Origin: JANRLL01 sp033762715
GTDB taxonomy: Bacteria > Pseudomonadota > Alphaproteobacteria > Rickettsiales > SXRF01
Length of the DNA stretch: 58,328 bases
Assembly: GCA_033762715.1 (NCBI GenBank)
Contig: JANRLL010000013.1
Coordinates: 1 to 58,328 of the forward strand
Reading direction: 5' to 3'
Part shown: positions 44,073-52,919 of the stretch, in pieces
How positions within the stretch are numbered: the stretch's first letter is position 1
Layout: each line of letters starts with the position of its first letter
Translations under genes and position numbers: made by a program
Notes under the pieces: generated by a model
What the model was told of the DNA's origin: nothing
The model's database searches: none
The model's input: only the letters and a program-made list of their open reading frames with translations

Positions 44073-45251
44073 TTAGACCTGCGGCTGCGGAATCACTGCC
44101 TGGTCGCGCGAATCCACTACCTGCTCAGTGTAGCTTGGACGGCGCACAACAGGCGCACGGCCTAACCGCTCAACGAACGATACTTCCGGCACGGGATTAT
44201 TATATTCAACAGGCATCCGATTTTGCGGTTGTGGTGCATGCGCTACCGCAGGCACGTGTTCATGATGAGCTTCTTTTCTGCGAACTAAACCAGTTACTCT
44301 ATTCACAAGGCCACGGACGAAACCTGGCTTTTCTTCTTGGACCGTGAATTCTCTTGGCAATACACCCGAACGCTGACCTTCTGCTGCAAAGGCCAATTCG
44401 GTGACGTTTACCTGGCCGTTATTGATGGCGTCAGAGAATTGCTGAATATTCATCGCCGTGCCCATGCTATCGGCCACACGGCGTTTATCTTCTATGTTTA
44501 ACGCATTATAGGATCTACCTAGCTGCGCCATGATATATTCATCTAACTGCGGATTGGCGCTGACAAATACCGAGAAGACCTGTTCACGCGAAATGCTCTT
44601 GCCGGCTTCGAGTTCTTTTTCCATCTCCATGATTTTGTCATTAGCCGTAACTTTATCATGGCCGAATATTTTATCGGCTACCCAATGCATTGGCTTTTTA
44701 ACCAGATGATAGGCGCCTAAACCAATGGCAATGTTAGCTGCAAATTGAATAAGGGTTGGATGCGGAAAGCCCAGCGCACCTACCACAGCAAGTGATGCCA
44801 AACTCGCAACGACCGAGAGCACCACGCCAAGATTGCGTTTCTTTCTGCTTTTATCGAGTGCTTCTGCAATCGTATGGTTTTGCTGGATGCCTTTTGCCGG
44901 ATCGCCCTTGGCCAACACTTGCAGATCTTTATCGGTCAGATCATCTTTAGATTTTCTGAGTTTGGCTGCCAGCTCGTCGCGATACAGATTTTTAATTTCT
45001 TTTCGTTCGTGGATATAATCCATCTGTGTAAGGCCAGCACTAACAGCCGACACACCGCCGATAAGCACAACAGATGATAAAGCAGTACCTGCCGCAGCAG
45101 CAGTACCTGCACCTAAGGAATTTCTTGTAGTCTCGCTCGAAAGGGAGTGCGCAACCGCTTTGATGGATTCTTTTCCGGTCACGTACAAGCTACTATGTTG
45201 CAAGTGATGCAACACATCGGAGCTTGTTTTTACTTCAATACCTGTAACCAT
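44073..45251 (-). CDS. Unknown membrane protein of 392 residues
   Basis: Start at the ATG (45251) with GGAAG 5 nt upstream; an in-frame GTG two codons earlier lacks spacing. Hydrophobic Gly/Ala segments near residues 47-73, 141-162 and 167-184 should cross or enter a membrane. Between them lies a charged helical stretch (HERKEIKNLYRDELAAKLRK). The C-terminal ~200 residues are polar, with a Pro/His-rich end (HHEHVPAVAHAPQPQ). No signal peptide, catalytic motif or family recognised. Single gene, convergent with thiD. The layout (small Gly/Ala-rich helices plus disordered tail) resembles secreted effectors of intracellular alphaproteobacteria, but that is a weak analogy. Confidence 0.72.
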   Translation of the reverse strand: MVTGIEVKTSSDVLHHLQHSSLYVTGKESIKAVAHSLSSETTRNSLGAGTAAAAGTALSSVVLIGGVSAVSAGLTQMDYIHERKEIKNLYRDELAAKLRKSKDDLTDKDLQVLAKGDPAKGIQQNHTIAEALDKSRKKRNLGVVLSVVASLASLAVVGALGFPHPTLIQFAANIAIGLGAYHLVKKPMHWVADKIFGHDKVTANDKIMEMEKELEAGKSISREQVFSVFVSANPQLDEYIMAQLGRSYNALNIEDKRRVADSMGTAMNIQQFSDAINNGQVNVTELAFAAEGQRSGVLPREFTVQEEKPGFVRGLVNRVTGLVRRKEAHHEHVPAVAHAPQPQNRMPVEYNNPVPEVSFVERLGRAPVVRRPSYTEQVVDSRDQAVIPQPQV

Positions 45252-45326
45252 ATACACTTCCAGTTATTTTCATTTTACAGGAAGTTTGGGCAAAAAGTAT
45301 GACAGTTTTGTGAAATTGGCCCTAAA

Positions 45327-45884
45327 TTAGCCCTTTGAATTTATTAGATATTCCTGGGCATGCGCCACATAATTTTGCGCAGAAACCGGAATAAAGGCGA
45401 TTTCGTCTGGTGTTAAGTCCCTGAAATACTTAGCAGGATTTCCTGCCCAGATCTGCCCTTTGGGGATGCGTTTTCCAGGCGTAACTAAGGCGCCAGCCGC
45501 TACCCAACCACCGCTTTCGACTACCGCCCCATCCATGATGGTGGCGCGCATACCGACAAAGCAGGCATCTTCTAGTGTACAGGCATGCAGTAATGCGCTG
45601 TGACCAATCGTTACATTGGAACCGATAATGGTAGGGCCGGTTTTGCGGGTAACGTGAATCATGGTGCCATCTTGAATGTTGGTGCGTTCACCAATACGAA
45701 TGATGTTTACATCCCCGCGAATCACGCAACCAAACCATACACCTGAATCAGCGCCAATCTGTACGTCGCCAATCACTGCGGCACCAGGCGCGATGAACGC
45801 TTTATCTGAAATGGTGGGCGAAATACCGTTCGGGTTATATTCGCCTTTATACGGCAAGATGATAGGTGATGGTTGATTGCTCAT
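45327..45884 (-). CDS. Gamma-carbonic anhydrase-family protein
   Basis: 185 residues from the ATG that overlaps the argC stop (ATGA). Left-handed beta-helix hexapeptides run from IAPGAAVIGDVQIG to IMDGAVVESG. The three zinc-binding histidines are visible: His77 (MIHVT), His95 and His100 (IGHSALLHACT). Many such proteins (YrdA, PaaY, CaiE type) are annotated as gamma-CA without proven activity. Cytoplasmic trimer expected. Confidence 0.9.
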   Translation of the reverse strand: MSNQPSPIILPYKGEYNPNGISPTISDKAFIAPGAAVIGDVQIGADSGVWFGCVIRGDVNIIRIGERTNIQDGTMIHVTRKTGPTIIGSNVTIGHSALLHACTLEDACFVGMRATIMDGAVVESGGWVAAGALVTPGKRIPKGQIWAGNPAKYFRDLTPDEIAFIPVSAQNYVAHAQEYLINSKG

Positions 45885-46921
45885 GGGAATATTGCGGTTA
45901 ATGCTAATCCTTCTGTCTCCGGCCAATCATACATCACATTCATATTCTGTACAGCCTGGCCTGATGCGCCTTTGACCAAATTATCAATCACCGAAACGAT
46001 AATAGCACGGCCCTGATGACGATCGGCAACGACACTGATTAAGCACTGATTGGTGCCTTTGACGTGATGCGTAGACGGCAGCGAACCTTCCGGCAACAGA
46101 TGAACGAAGGGCTCTTTATCATAGGCGTTTTGCAGGGCAGCGCGTATATCGCTTACCGATTTTCCTTTGGCCAATTTGACATAGATTGTCGATAAAATGC
46201 CACGGCTCATAGGAATTAAATGCGGGGTAAACGTTACTGCCACCGCCTCACCTTTTGCCTGGCTTAATCCTTGCTCAATCTCGGGCGAATGCCGATGCGA
46301 AGCAACGCCATAAGCATTCATGCCATCGGTGACTTCGCAAAAAAGATTGGCTTGTTTAGCACTGCGCCCAGCACCGGTTACACCGGATTTTGAATCAATG
46401 ATAATATCGTCTTTTTCGATCAATCCTTGAGTGAGTAACGGAATAAGCGGCAATTGCGCTGAGGTCGGATAACAGCCAGGATTAGCCACCAACCTTGCGC
46501 TGCGAATGGCGTCACGTGCTATTTCGGTAAGACCATATACAGCTTCTTTTTGTAACTCGACTGCCTGATGTGCATGCCCATACCATTTTGCATAAGAGGC
46601 GGGATCGCTCAGGCGGAAATCGGCAGATAAATCAATAATGCGCACATGATTAGGAAGCGCTGCAATCACCGATTGGGTCGTGCCGTGCGGCAGGCAGCAA
46701 AACACTAAATCAATCGATGAAAAATCAGCTTGGTCGATGCTAACCAGCGCTGGAAGCGCCTGATGTCGCAGATGCGGATAAACCTCGCCCATAGTTTTAC
46801 CCGCTTGGGTTTCACCCGTGAGTAGCGCCAAACGCACATAAGGATGCGGCAGCAGCAGCCGTACTAATTCGGCGCCGGTATAGCCACTTGCCCCTAAAAT
46901 AGCGACTGAGATTTTCTTCAT
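45881..46921 (-). CDS. argC: N-acetyl-gamma-glutamyl-phosphate reductase ArgC
   Basis: 346 residues from MKKISVAILGASGYTGAELV. NADP loop GASGYTG at 10-16; catalytic Cys150 in ANPGCYPTSAQL; SGVTGAGRSA and the HRHSPEIEQGL segment complete the active site. It reduces N-acetylglutamyl phosphate in arginine synthesis. Starts 20 bases after the rpsI terminator, so it has its own promoter or depends on read-through. Confidence 0.96.
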   Translation of the reverse strand: MKKISVAILGASGYTGAELVRLLLPHPYVRLALLTGETQAGKTMGEVYPHLRHQALPALVSIDQADFSSIDLVFCCLPHGTTQSVIAALPNHVRIIDLSADFRLSDPASYAKWYGHAHQAVELQKEAVYGLTEIARDAIRSARLVANPGCYPTSAQLPLIPLLTQGLIEKDDIIIDSKSGVTGAGRSAKQANLFCEVTDGMNAYGVASHRHSPEIEQGLSQAKGEAVAVTFTPHLIPMSRGILSTIYVKLAKGKSVSDIRAALQNAYDKEPFVHLLPEGSLPSTHHVKGTNQCLISVVADRHQGRAIIVSVIDNLVKGASGQAVQNMNVMYDWPETEGLALTAIFP

Positions 46922-46939
46922 AATCCAAAACCTATATAT

Positions 46940-46970
46940 AAAAAAAGGCGCCAATTTGGCGCCTTTTTTG
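46940..46970 (-). terminator. Intrinsic terminator after rpsI
   Basis: AAAAAAGGCGCC, loop AATTT, GGCGCCTTTTTT: a 12-bp perfect stem with A- and T-runs on both sides, read on the minus strand after the rpsI stop. Symmetry makes it bidirectional. Confidence 0.9.
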
Positions 46971-46987
46971 ATTGCAGTACGCGCCGA

Positions 46988-47446
46988 CTAACGTTTCGAG
47001 AACTGGAAGCTACGGCGAGCTTTCTTGTGGCCGTATTTCTTACGTTCAACCACACGGCTGTCGCGGGTCAAGAAACCACCCTGGCGAAGCGCTCTGTGGA
47101 ACACGGTATCATATTCATCCAACGCGCGGCTAATGCCCAAACGCACAGCGCCAGCTTGGCCTGACAAACCACCACCTTCAACGGTGCAGTTCACATCAAA
47201 GTTACCAGCACGATCCAACGCCACGAATGGTTGGTTGATGATCATACGCAATACCGGACGCGCAAAATATTTGGTCAGGTCAGAACCGTTCACTATAATT
47301 TTGCCATTACCACGTTTTACCCATACACGCGCAACAGCGCCTTTACGACGGCCGGTGCCATAGGTCGTTAATTCTTTGCTTGCAGCAGCGCTTTTCTCTT
47401 TAGCTGCTTTTGCGGGTGCTTCCGCTTTGGTCGATGCTTTAGCCAC
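46988..47446 (-). CDS. rpsI: 30S ribosomal protein S9
   Basis: 152 residues. TYGTGRRKGAVARVWVKRGN and the end KYGHKKARRSFQFSKR are characteristic; the last basic residues reach the P-site tRNA. The first ~25 residues are an Ala/Lys extension (STKAEAPAKAAKEKSAA) typical of alphaproteobacterial S9. Follows rplM after 5 nt. Confidence 0.98.
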   Translation of the reverse strand: MAKASTKAEAPAKAAKEKSAAASKELTTYGTGRRKGAVARVWVKRGNGKIIVNGSDLTKYFARPVLRMIINQPFVALDRAGNFDVNCTVEGGGLSGQAGAVRLGISRALDEYDTVFHRALRQGGFLTRDSRVVERKKYGHKKARRSFQFSKR

Positions 47447-47451
47447 GTGAC

Positions 47452-47913
47452 TTACCTCTTATTTTTCGGATTTTGTGCTGCGAAATCGTACACCTCTGGG
47501 TTTTGTGCGATATGCGGATGTTCAGTTCCTTTATATACGCGCAATTTACCCAATTGCTGACGAGCCAGCGGGCTTTCTTTTGGCATCATGCGTTCTACTG
47601 CTTTTTCAATGATGCGTTCAGCTTTTTGTTCGGCAATCAAGAACTCAGGGGTTGCCTGTTTCACGCCGCCTGGATGGCCAGTATGGCGATAATAGATCTT
47701 ATTCGTGAGTTTTTTGCCAGTGAGCTTTACCTTGTCGGCATTGATGATCACCACATGATCACCCGTATCAATATGCGGGGTGAAAATGACTTTATGCTTG
47801 CCACGAAGAATATTAGCGACGCGAGAAGCCAGACGGCCCAGTACGACGCCATCAGCATCAATAACTAGCCATTTTTTCTGTACTTCAGCGGGCTTTGCCG
47901 AATAGGTACTCAT
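47452..47913 (-). CDS. rplM: 50S ribosomal protein L13
   Basis: 153 residues from MSTYSAKPAEVQKKWLVIDA; upstream in-frame GTG and TTG codons are less likely starts. LGRLASRVANILRGKHKVIF and the HPHIAQNPEVYDF end are diagnostic. First gene of the L13-S9 pair. The leader 47923-47999 shows no clear regulatory fold. Confidence 0.98.
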   Translation of the reverse strand: MSTYSAKPAEVQKKWLVIDADGVVLGRLASRVANILRGKHKVIFTPHIDTGDHVVIINADKVKLTGKKLTNKIYYRHTGHPGGVKQATPEFLIAEQKAERIIEKAVERMMPKESPLARQQLGKLRVYKGTEHPHIAQNPEVYDFAAQNPKNKR

Positions 47914-47999
47914 AATCAACACACTTTATAGGTTCGGTTAAAAAGGGCTTGGAATGTATTGCAGGGTTTGGGGCAAGTCAATAGGAACTTATAAGATTT

Positions 48000-48455
48000 T
48001 TAGACTTTGTTTGTACTAAAGATTTTATAGCGCATTCCGCCAAAAATCGCGGTTACACCGTCCTCATCCCCTAGCGGTAATAAACATTGGCGGTACTTAA
48101 TCGTTTCTTGGTGAATATTACGAAATTCACCCTCATCTATCAATGGCTTACGGTTTATAATCACCTCGGAATAACAGGCGTTCAAGCGATCGGCATAAGG
48201 CGTTCCTACCAGGGTGGTGCTGCCATCGAGCAGGTTGCCTTGATAGGCCCTGGCAATTGCCTCACCCAAAAAACTATATTGATAATCGGCCTTACCCAAA
48301 TCCTCGACATGCACGATAAAGCAATTAGGCCATAAATCGCGAACATCTTGTGGATCAATATCCTGCTCGGTCGGCATATCGCGACCGCGGCGCTGCTTTT
48401 CCCAATAGGAAAGTAACCGAAGTGTAATACGGCGTTCTAGCGACGCATTATCCAT
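48000..48455 (-). CDS. Short PAS-domain protein coupled to pstB
   Basis: 151 residues from the ATG (48455) that lies in the last 8 bases of pstB. LRLLSYWEKQRRGRDMPTEQ, IDPQDVRDLWPNCFIVHVED and YSFLGEAIARAYQGNL fit the PAS_5-type domain found as stand-alone proteins in Rhodospirillales-like bacteria. The conserved RDLWPxxFI motif and the GTPYADRL turn are typical. No output domain; probably binds a ligand or partner. It occupies the place where phoU usually follows pstB. Confidence 0.78.
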   Translation of the reverse strand: MDNASLERRITLRLLSYWEKQRRGRDMPTEQDIDPQDVRDLWPNCFIVHVEDLGKADYQYSFLGEAIARAYQGNLLDGSTTLVGTPYADRLNACYSEVIINRKPLIDEGEFRNIHQETIKYRQCLLPLGDEDGVTAIFGGMRYKIFSTNKV

Positions 48456-49203
48456 AACGTCCCGTGATGTAATCTTGGGTTTTTTGCTGTTTAGGGCTGG
48501 TGAAAATCTGGCTGGTATCGCCTGTTTCAATTACTTGCCCCATATGGAAGAAGCAGGTTTTTTGCGATACACGCGCCGCCTGCTGCATCGAATGGGTCAC
48601 AATCACAATGGTATAATGTTTTTTCAGCTCGGTAATAAGCTCTTCAATCTTGGCCGTTGCAATGGGGTCAAGCGCTGAGCACGGCTCATCCATCAGAATG
48701 ATTTCAGGGTTCACAGCCAAGGTGCGCGCAATACATAGGCGCTGCTGTTGGCCACCTGACAAGCTCAAGCCGGAGGCATGCAAATTATCTTTTACTTCTT
48801 CAAAGAGCCCTGCCCGTTTCAAGCTCAGCTCCACCACCTGGTCTATCTCGGCTTTATTCTGCACAAGCCGGTGAATGCGTGGGCCGTACGCTACGTTATC
48901 ATAGATCGATTTAGGAAACGGATTAGGCTTTTGAAAGACCATGCCGATCCAAGAGCGCAGCACGACAACGTCTTGTTCAGGGGCATTGATATCCTTGCCA
49001 TCCACCAGAATAGCACCGTCCACACGGCAGCCCTCTACCGTATCATTCATACGGTTTAGGCAGCGCAGGAACGTCGACTTGCCACAGCCAGACGGGCCAA
49101 TCAGCGCCGTCACGCTATGCTCTAAGATATCAATATTGATATCACGCAGCGCGTGCTTATCGCCGTAATGCACATTGAGGTTTTTGGTTGCAATCTTTGT
49201 CAT
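48448..49203 (-). CDS. pstB: Phosphate ABC transporter ATPase PstB
   Basis: 251 residues from MTKIATKNLNVHYG with GGTGG upstream. Walker A GPSGCGKST at 36-44, Q-loop MVFQKPNPFPKSIYDNVAYG, signature LSGGQQQR, Walker B ILMDEPCSALDP. Drives high-affinity phosphate uptake together with PstA and PstC. Begins 1 nt after the pstA stop. Confidence 0.97.
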   Translation of the reverse strand: MTKIATKNLNVHYGDKHALRDINIDILEHSVTALIGPSGCGKSTFLRCLNRMNDTVEGCRVDGAILVDGKDINAPEQDVVVLRSWIGMVFQKPNPFPKSIYDNVAYGPRIHRLVQNKAEIDQVVELSLKRAGLFEEVKDNLHASGLSLSGGQQQRLCIARTLAVNPEIILMDEPCSALDPIATAKIEELITELKKHYTIVIVTHSMQQAARVSQKTCFFHMGQVIETGDTSQIFTSPKQQKTQDYITGRYG

Positions 49204-49204
49204 A

Positions 49205-50479
49205 TTACCACCGTATCTCATAGCGCTTGCGCAAGAAAATTGCCAGCGCATTCATCACAAGCAAAATAAGTAGCAATACCAATATGCCAGCAGCGGTCTT
49301 TTCGGCAAAACCGGTTTCCGGACTGCTAGCCCATAAATAGATTTGCACCGGCATAACAGTCGCGGCGGATGTAAACCCCCTGGGGGTATCTGCAACAAAG
49401 GCTACCATGCCGATCATAATAAGAGGCGCCGTCTCGCCAATAGCGCGGGCCATACCTAAGATGGTGCCAGTCATAATGCCAGGAAGCGCTAAAGGAAAAG
49501 TATGATGCAGCACGACTTGTAGCTCCGAAGCACCCAACCCACGCGCAGCATTGCGAATCGATGTCGGCACTGCTTGTAGCGCGGCACGGGTACTAATAAT
49601 AACGACCGGCAACACCATTAGGGCTAAGGTCATGCCACCGACTAACGAAGCAGAACGCGGAAGCCCCATCCAGTTGATGTAGACCGCTAAGCCCAATAGA
49701 CCAAATACGATGGAAGGCACTGCCGCCAGGTTATTGATATTGACTTCAATAATATCAGTCCAGCGATTGCGGCTGGCAAATTCTTCCAAATAGATGGCCG
49801 TCATCACCCCAATAGGAAATACGATCAGCAAGCAAATAGACAAGGTCAGCAATGAACCAATGACCGCTCCTTTGAATCCAGCTTGCTCTGGCGTTCGTGA
49901 GTCACCCTGGCTGAAGAATGCCGTGCTAAATCCAGTACGCACTACCCCCTTGGAGCGCAATGCATCAAGCCAGCTAATTTGCTGGTTAGAGAGTTTGCGG
50001 TCGGTTTCTGGAAGGGACTTAGGTATATGGCCTTTAAAATATAAATCGGCATTACTCGATGCCAGCACCCAAAGCTCACGTTGTTTGCCAAGCAAGCTAG
50101 GCTCTGCCTCCAATACTTCTTTCAACTGAATGCCGGCACCAATACTGACCAATGAGAATAATGCCCGCTGCTCCTGGCGCGTTTTGGCTTCAGGAAAGGT
50201 CGCAAGCAAGCTGTCGCGTATTAGCTGGTTATAACGTGCGGGTGATAAAGTATCTAAGCTGTCGCCCTGTTGCAGCTCTAGTGAAGCCGCGTTAAACGTG
50301 ATCGGCAATTGAATATAGGTCTTCACAAAACCAGGCACGCCGCGCTGCGCAATGCTAAATAGCAGCGCTACCAATATCACTACTGCAACACCCAATGCTA
50401 ATTGCCCATATAGGCGGAAACGGCGCTCCGCACGTTTGCGTTTTTTCTGCCAAGCCATGTTGATCGTACGATTACTCAT
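49205..50479 (-). CDS. pstA: Phosphate ABC transporter permease PstA
   Basis: 424 residues from MSNRTINMAWQKKRKRAERR; the ATG overlaps the pstC stop by 8 bases. A first membrane helix (~25-47) is followed by ~170 residues of periplasmic insertion (DUF3333-like, LWVLASSNADLYFKG), common in alphaproteobacterial PstA. Then five helices with the EAA-type loop AARGLGASELQVVLHHTFPL contact PstB. Confidence 0.95.
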   Translation of the reverse strand: MSNRTINMAWQKKRKRAERRFRLYGQLALGVAVVILVALLFSIAQRGVPGFVKTYIQLPITFNAASLELQQGDSLDTLSPARYNQLIRDSLLATFPEAKTRQEQRALFSLVSIGAGIQLKEVLEAEPSLLGKQRELWVLASSNADLYFKGHIPKSLPETDRKLSNQQISWLDALRSKGVVRTGFSTAFFSQGDSRTPEQAGFKGAVIGSLLTLSICLLIVFPIGVMTAIYLEEFASRNRWTDIIEVNINNLAAVPSIVFGLLGLAVYINWMGLPRSASLVGGMTLALMVLPVVIISTRAALQAVPTSIRNAARGLGASELQVVLHHTFPLALPGIMTGTILGMARAIGETAPLIMIGMVAFVADTPRGFTSAATVMPVQIYLWASSPETGFAEKTAAGILVLLLILLVMNALAIFLRKRYEIRW

Positions 50480-51425
50480 AACGTTCCCTATATTTGCGAA
50501 CGACAATAAGCGCGATGATGTTAAGCGCCAACGTGACGCAGAATAAGGTGAGACCGAGTGCAAAAGCTGCCATAGTTTTAGGGCTGTCGAATTCCTGGTC
50601 GCCCACCAGCAGCGATACAATTTGCACGGTAACGGTCGTAACGGACTCCAGCGGATTAAAGGTCAAGTTGGCTGCCAAGCCTGCTGCCATCACCACAATC
50701 ATCGTCTCACCTACTGCACGCGATACCGCCAGCAAAATAGCGCCGACAATGCCAGGAAGCGCCGCCGGCAATACGACTTGCCGTATGGTTTCTGATTGTG
50801 TGGCACCTAATCCGTAGGACGCATCGCGCAGCGCTCTAGGCACCGCCGAGATAATATCGTCCGAGAGTGATGAAATAAACGGAATGATCATAATGCCCAT
50901 TACAAGCCCCGCCGCCAAGGCGCTTTCAGCCGCCACATCTAGCCCTACCGTTACCCCAAACTCACGCAGCGCCGGTGCAATCAGCATGATGGCGAAATAG
51001 CCATACACCACCGTGGGGATGCCGGCTAAAATCTCAAGCATGGGTTTTAGAATATCGCGCACGCGTTTATGCGCATATTCCGATAAATAAACCGCAGAAA
51101 ATAGCCCTAGCGGAATAGCAACCATCATCGCAATCAGGGTAATAAGCATGGTACCCCAGAAAAGCGGCACCGCGCCAAAACTGCCGCTACTACCCGCTTG
51201 ATCGGTACGCATTGCCATTTGTGGACTCCAATGCAGCCCAAATAAAAAATCGCTCAGCGGAATGGCTTTAAAGAAGCGAATGGATTCAAATAAAACAGAA
51301 AAGACAATCGCAAGCGTCACCAGAATTGAAAAAGTGGCAGACGCAATTAACAAGCCTTTCATCACGATTTCACCGTAACGAATTCTGGGCCGTAAAGACG
51401 ATCGACGAATGGATAGTGGAGTCAT
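50472..51425 (-). CDS. pstC: Phosphate ABC transporter permease PstC
   Basis: 317 residues, shorter than the ~450-residue PstC of many alphaproteobacteria because the extended N-terminal part is absent. Helices include LLIASATFSILVTLAIVFSV; the coupling loop is ASYGLGATQSETIRQVVLP. Forms the channel with PstA. No pstS lies between it and phoR, so the phosphate-binding protein must be encoded elsewhere. Confidence 0.95.
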   Translation of the reverse strand: MTPLSIRRSSLRPRIRYGEIVMKGLLIASATFSILVTLAIVFSVLFESIRFFKAIPLSDFLFGLHWSPQMAMRTDQAGSSGSFGAVPLFWGTMLITLIAMMVAIPLGLFSAVYLSEYAHKRVRDILKPMLEILAGIPTVVYGYFAIMLIAPALREFGVTVGLDVAAESALAAGLVMGIMIIPFISSLSDDIISAVPRALRDASYGLGATQSETIRQVVLPAALPGIVGAILLAVSRAVGETMIVVMAAGLAANLTFNPLESVTTVTVQIVSLLVGDQEFDSPKTMAAFALGLTLFCVTLALNIIALIVVRKYRERYE

Positions 51426-51459
51426 GGAAATGCTCTATACCATCAACTGATGCAGAGGG

Positions 51460-52884
51460 CTAGGTTAACTTATTATCGCCTGATAGATCATCATAAACAG
51501 GCATATAGACGCTAAAAATACTGCCCACCCCTACTTCGCTTTCAATGGTTAAAGCGCCATGATGACGCGTGAGTACGTGCTTGACGATAGCAAGCCCCAA
51601 CCCAGTGCCACCTACCTTGCGTGTACGCGCCGTATCGACCCGATAAAAGCGCTCGGTAAGACGAGGTATATGCTCAGCGGGAATACCCTCACCATGATCT
51701 TGCACGGAAAAACAAATCGCGCGTGATAAGTTACGGAAGTTATGATCCTGCGGCAAATTGGAGGTGAGCTTGGCCGTTACCACCACCTCTGTGTCAGGAT
51801 TAGTGTATTTAATGGCGTTGCCAATGAGGTTTCGAATAATTTGACCCAACTCCTCATCATCACCCTTGGTTACCGGCAAATTATCATTCAGCTTTAAGCG
51901 GATGGTGACATTCTTTTGTTTAGCTGCCCATTCGAAATGCTGTTTTTCTGTGCGGATGATGCGCAGTAAGTCAACCTTACTCATAGGCACCGTATGCGCA
52001 TTCATCTCAATTTTAGATAGCGATAGCAAATCATTAATCAGCTTTGACATACGTTCTGCTTGATCGGCCATAACGCGTAAAAATTCATCACGCACAATTG
52101 GATCGTCTTTGGCCGGCCCACGTAGGGTTTCGATAAAGCCAATGATACTAGCCAGGGGTGTCCTGATTTCATGGCTGGCATTAGCCACAAAGTCGGCGCG
52201 CATATGCTGGATGCGCTTTTGCTGGGTAATATCATTGAGCGTAATAACCAGCGATATACCCCCCTCGGACGGGATGGGGAAGCGCTCAATAATTGCTTTG
52301 AAATCACGCGGAGTTGGCTCTTCCAGGTGAAACTCCACCTCATGGCCGCGCAAATCTTCTATGACAGCCGCTACCGCATTCATCAACTTATCATTAGGGA
52401 TAATTTCATGCAGCGGGCGATGTGCCAGATTCTGCCCAAAGATATTCCGTGCCGCACGGTTGGTACGCACAATGGTTTTGTCATAATCGGTCATGATCAA
52501 AATATCGGGCAGCGTATCGACCAAAATTTCGCGCTCGGTAATAACGGCTTCCATTTCCTGGCGTTTATTTTCCCATGAGCGCTGCAGGCGACTCAATGCA
52601 CCGGATAACTCACCGACGTTACTGAGTAAGCTTAGATCGGGTGCACGCACGCGTTTATCAAGCGCTAGGTCATTTACATAATGGGTAAGCGCAGAAATGT
52701 TAGACACAAATGGCACAACAAATAAAGCCGACAGCGATATGACGCTTAAATAGCCGTAGAGAAAATAGTTGAAATTAAGCTCACCCATAATTGCGAAAAT
52801 AGACAGCACCAACAGCGACGGGCTGGAGACGACCATGATCGTCTTAATAAAAGTATTAAAAGCTATGACGGGCTTGTTATGCAT
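51460..52884 (-). CDS. phoR: PhoR-like PAS sensor histidine kinase
   Basis: 474 residues from the ATG with GGGA 5 nt upstream; starts 6 or 21 bases earlier are possible. Two membrane helices (~14-33 and ~43-62), a HAMP-like link, a PAS domain (DILIMTDYDKTIVRTN) and the kinase core: H-box FVANASHEIRTPLASIIGF with His238, N-box IIRNLIGNAIKYTN, G-boxes DHGEGIP and GGTGLGLAIVKHV. Adjacent to pstCAB, so it should sense phosphate status with PstB. The response regulator phoB is not in the window. 34 bases separate it from pstC. Confidence 0.9.
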   Translation of the reverse strand: MHNKPVIAFNTFIKTIMVVSSPSLLVLSIFAIMGELNFNYFLYGYLSVISLSALFVVPFVSNISALTHYVNDLALDKRVRAPDLSLLSNVGELSGALSRLQRSWENKRQEMEAVITEREILVDTLPDILIMTDYDKTIVRTNRAARNIFGQNLAHRPLHEIIPNDKLMNAVAAVIEDLRGHEVEFHLEEPTPRDFKAIIERFPIPSEGGISLVITLNDITQQKRIQHMRADFVANASHEIRTPLASIIGFIETLRGPAKDDPIVRDEFLRVMADQAERMSKLINDLLSLSKIEMNAHTVPMSKVDLLRIIRTEKQHFEWAAKQKNVTIRLKLNDNLPVTKGDDEELGQIIRNLIGNAIKYTNPDTEVVVTAKLTSNLPQDHNFRNLSRAICFSVQDHGEGIPAEHIPRLTERFYRVDTARTRKVGGTGLGLAIVKHVLTRHHGALTIESEVGVGSIFSVYMPVYDDLSGDNKLT

Positions 52885-52919
52885 TAGCATCCCATATGAG
52901 GCCATTTAGTTTATGCGAT

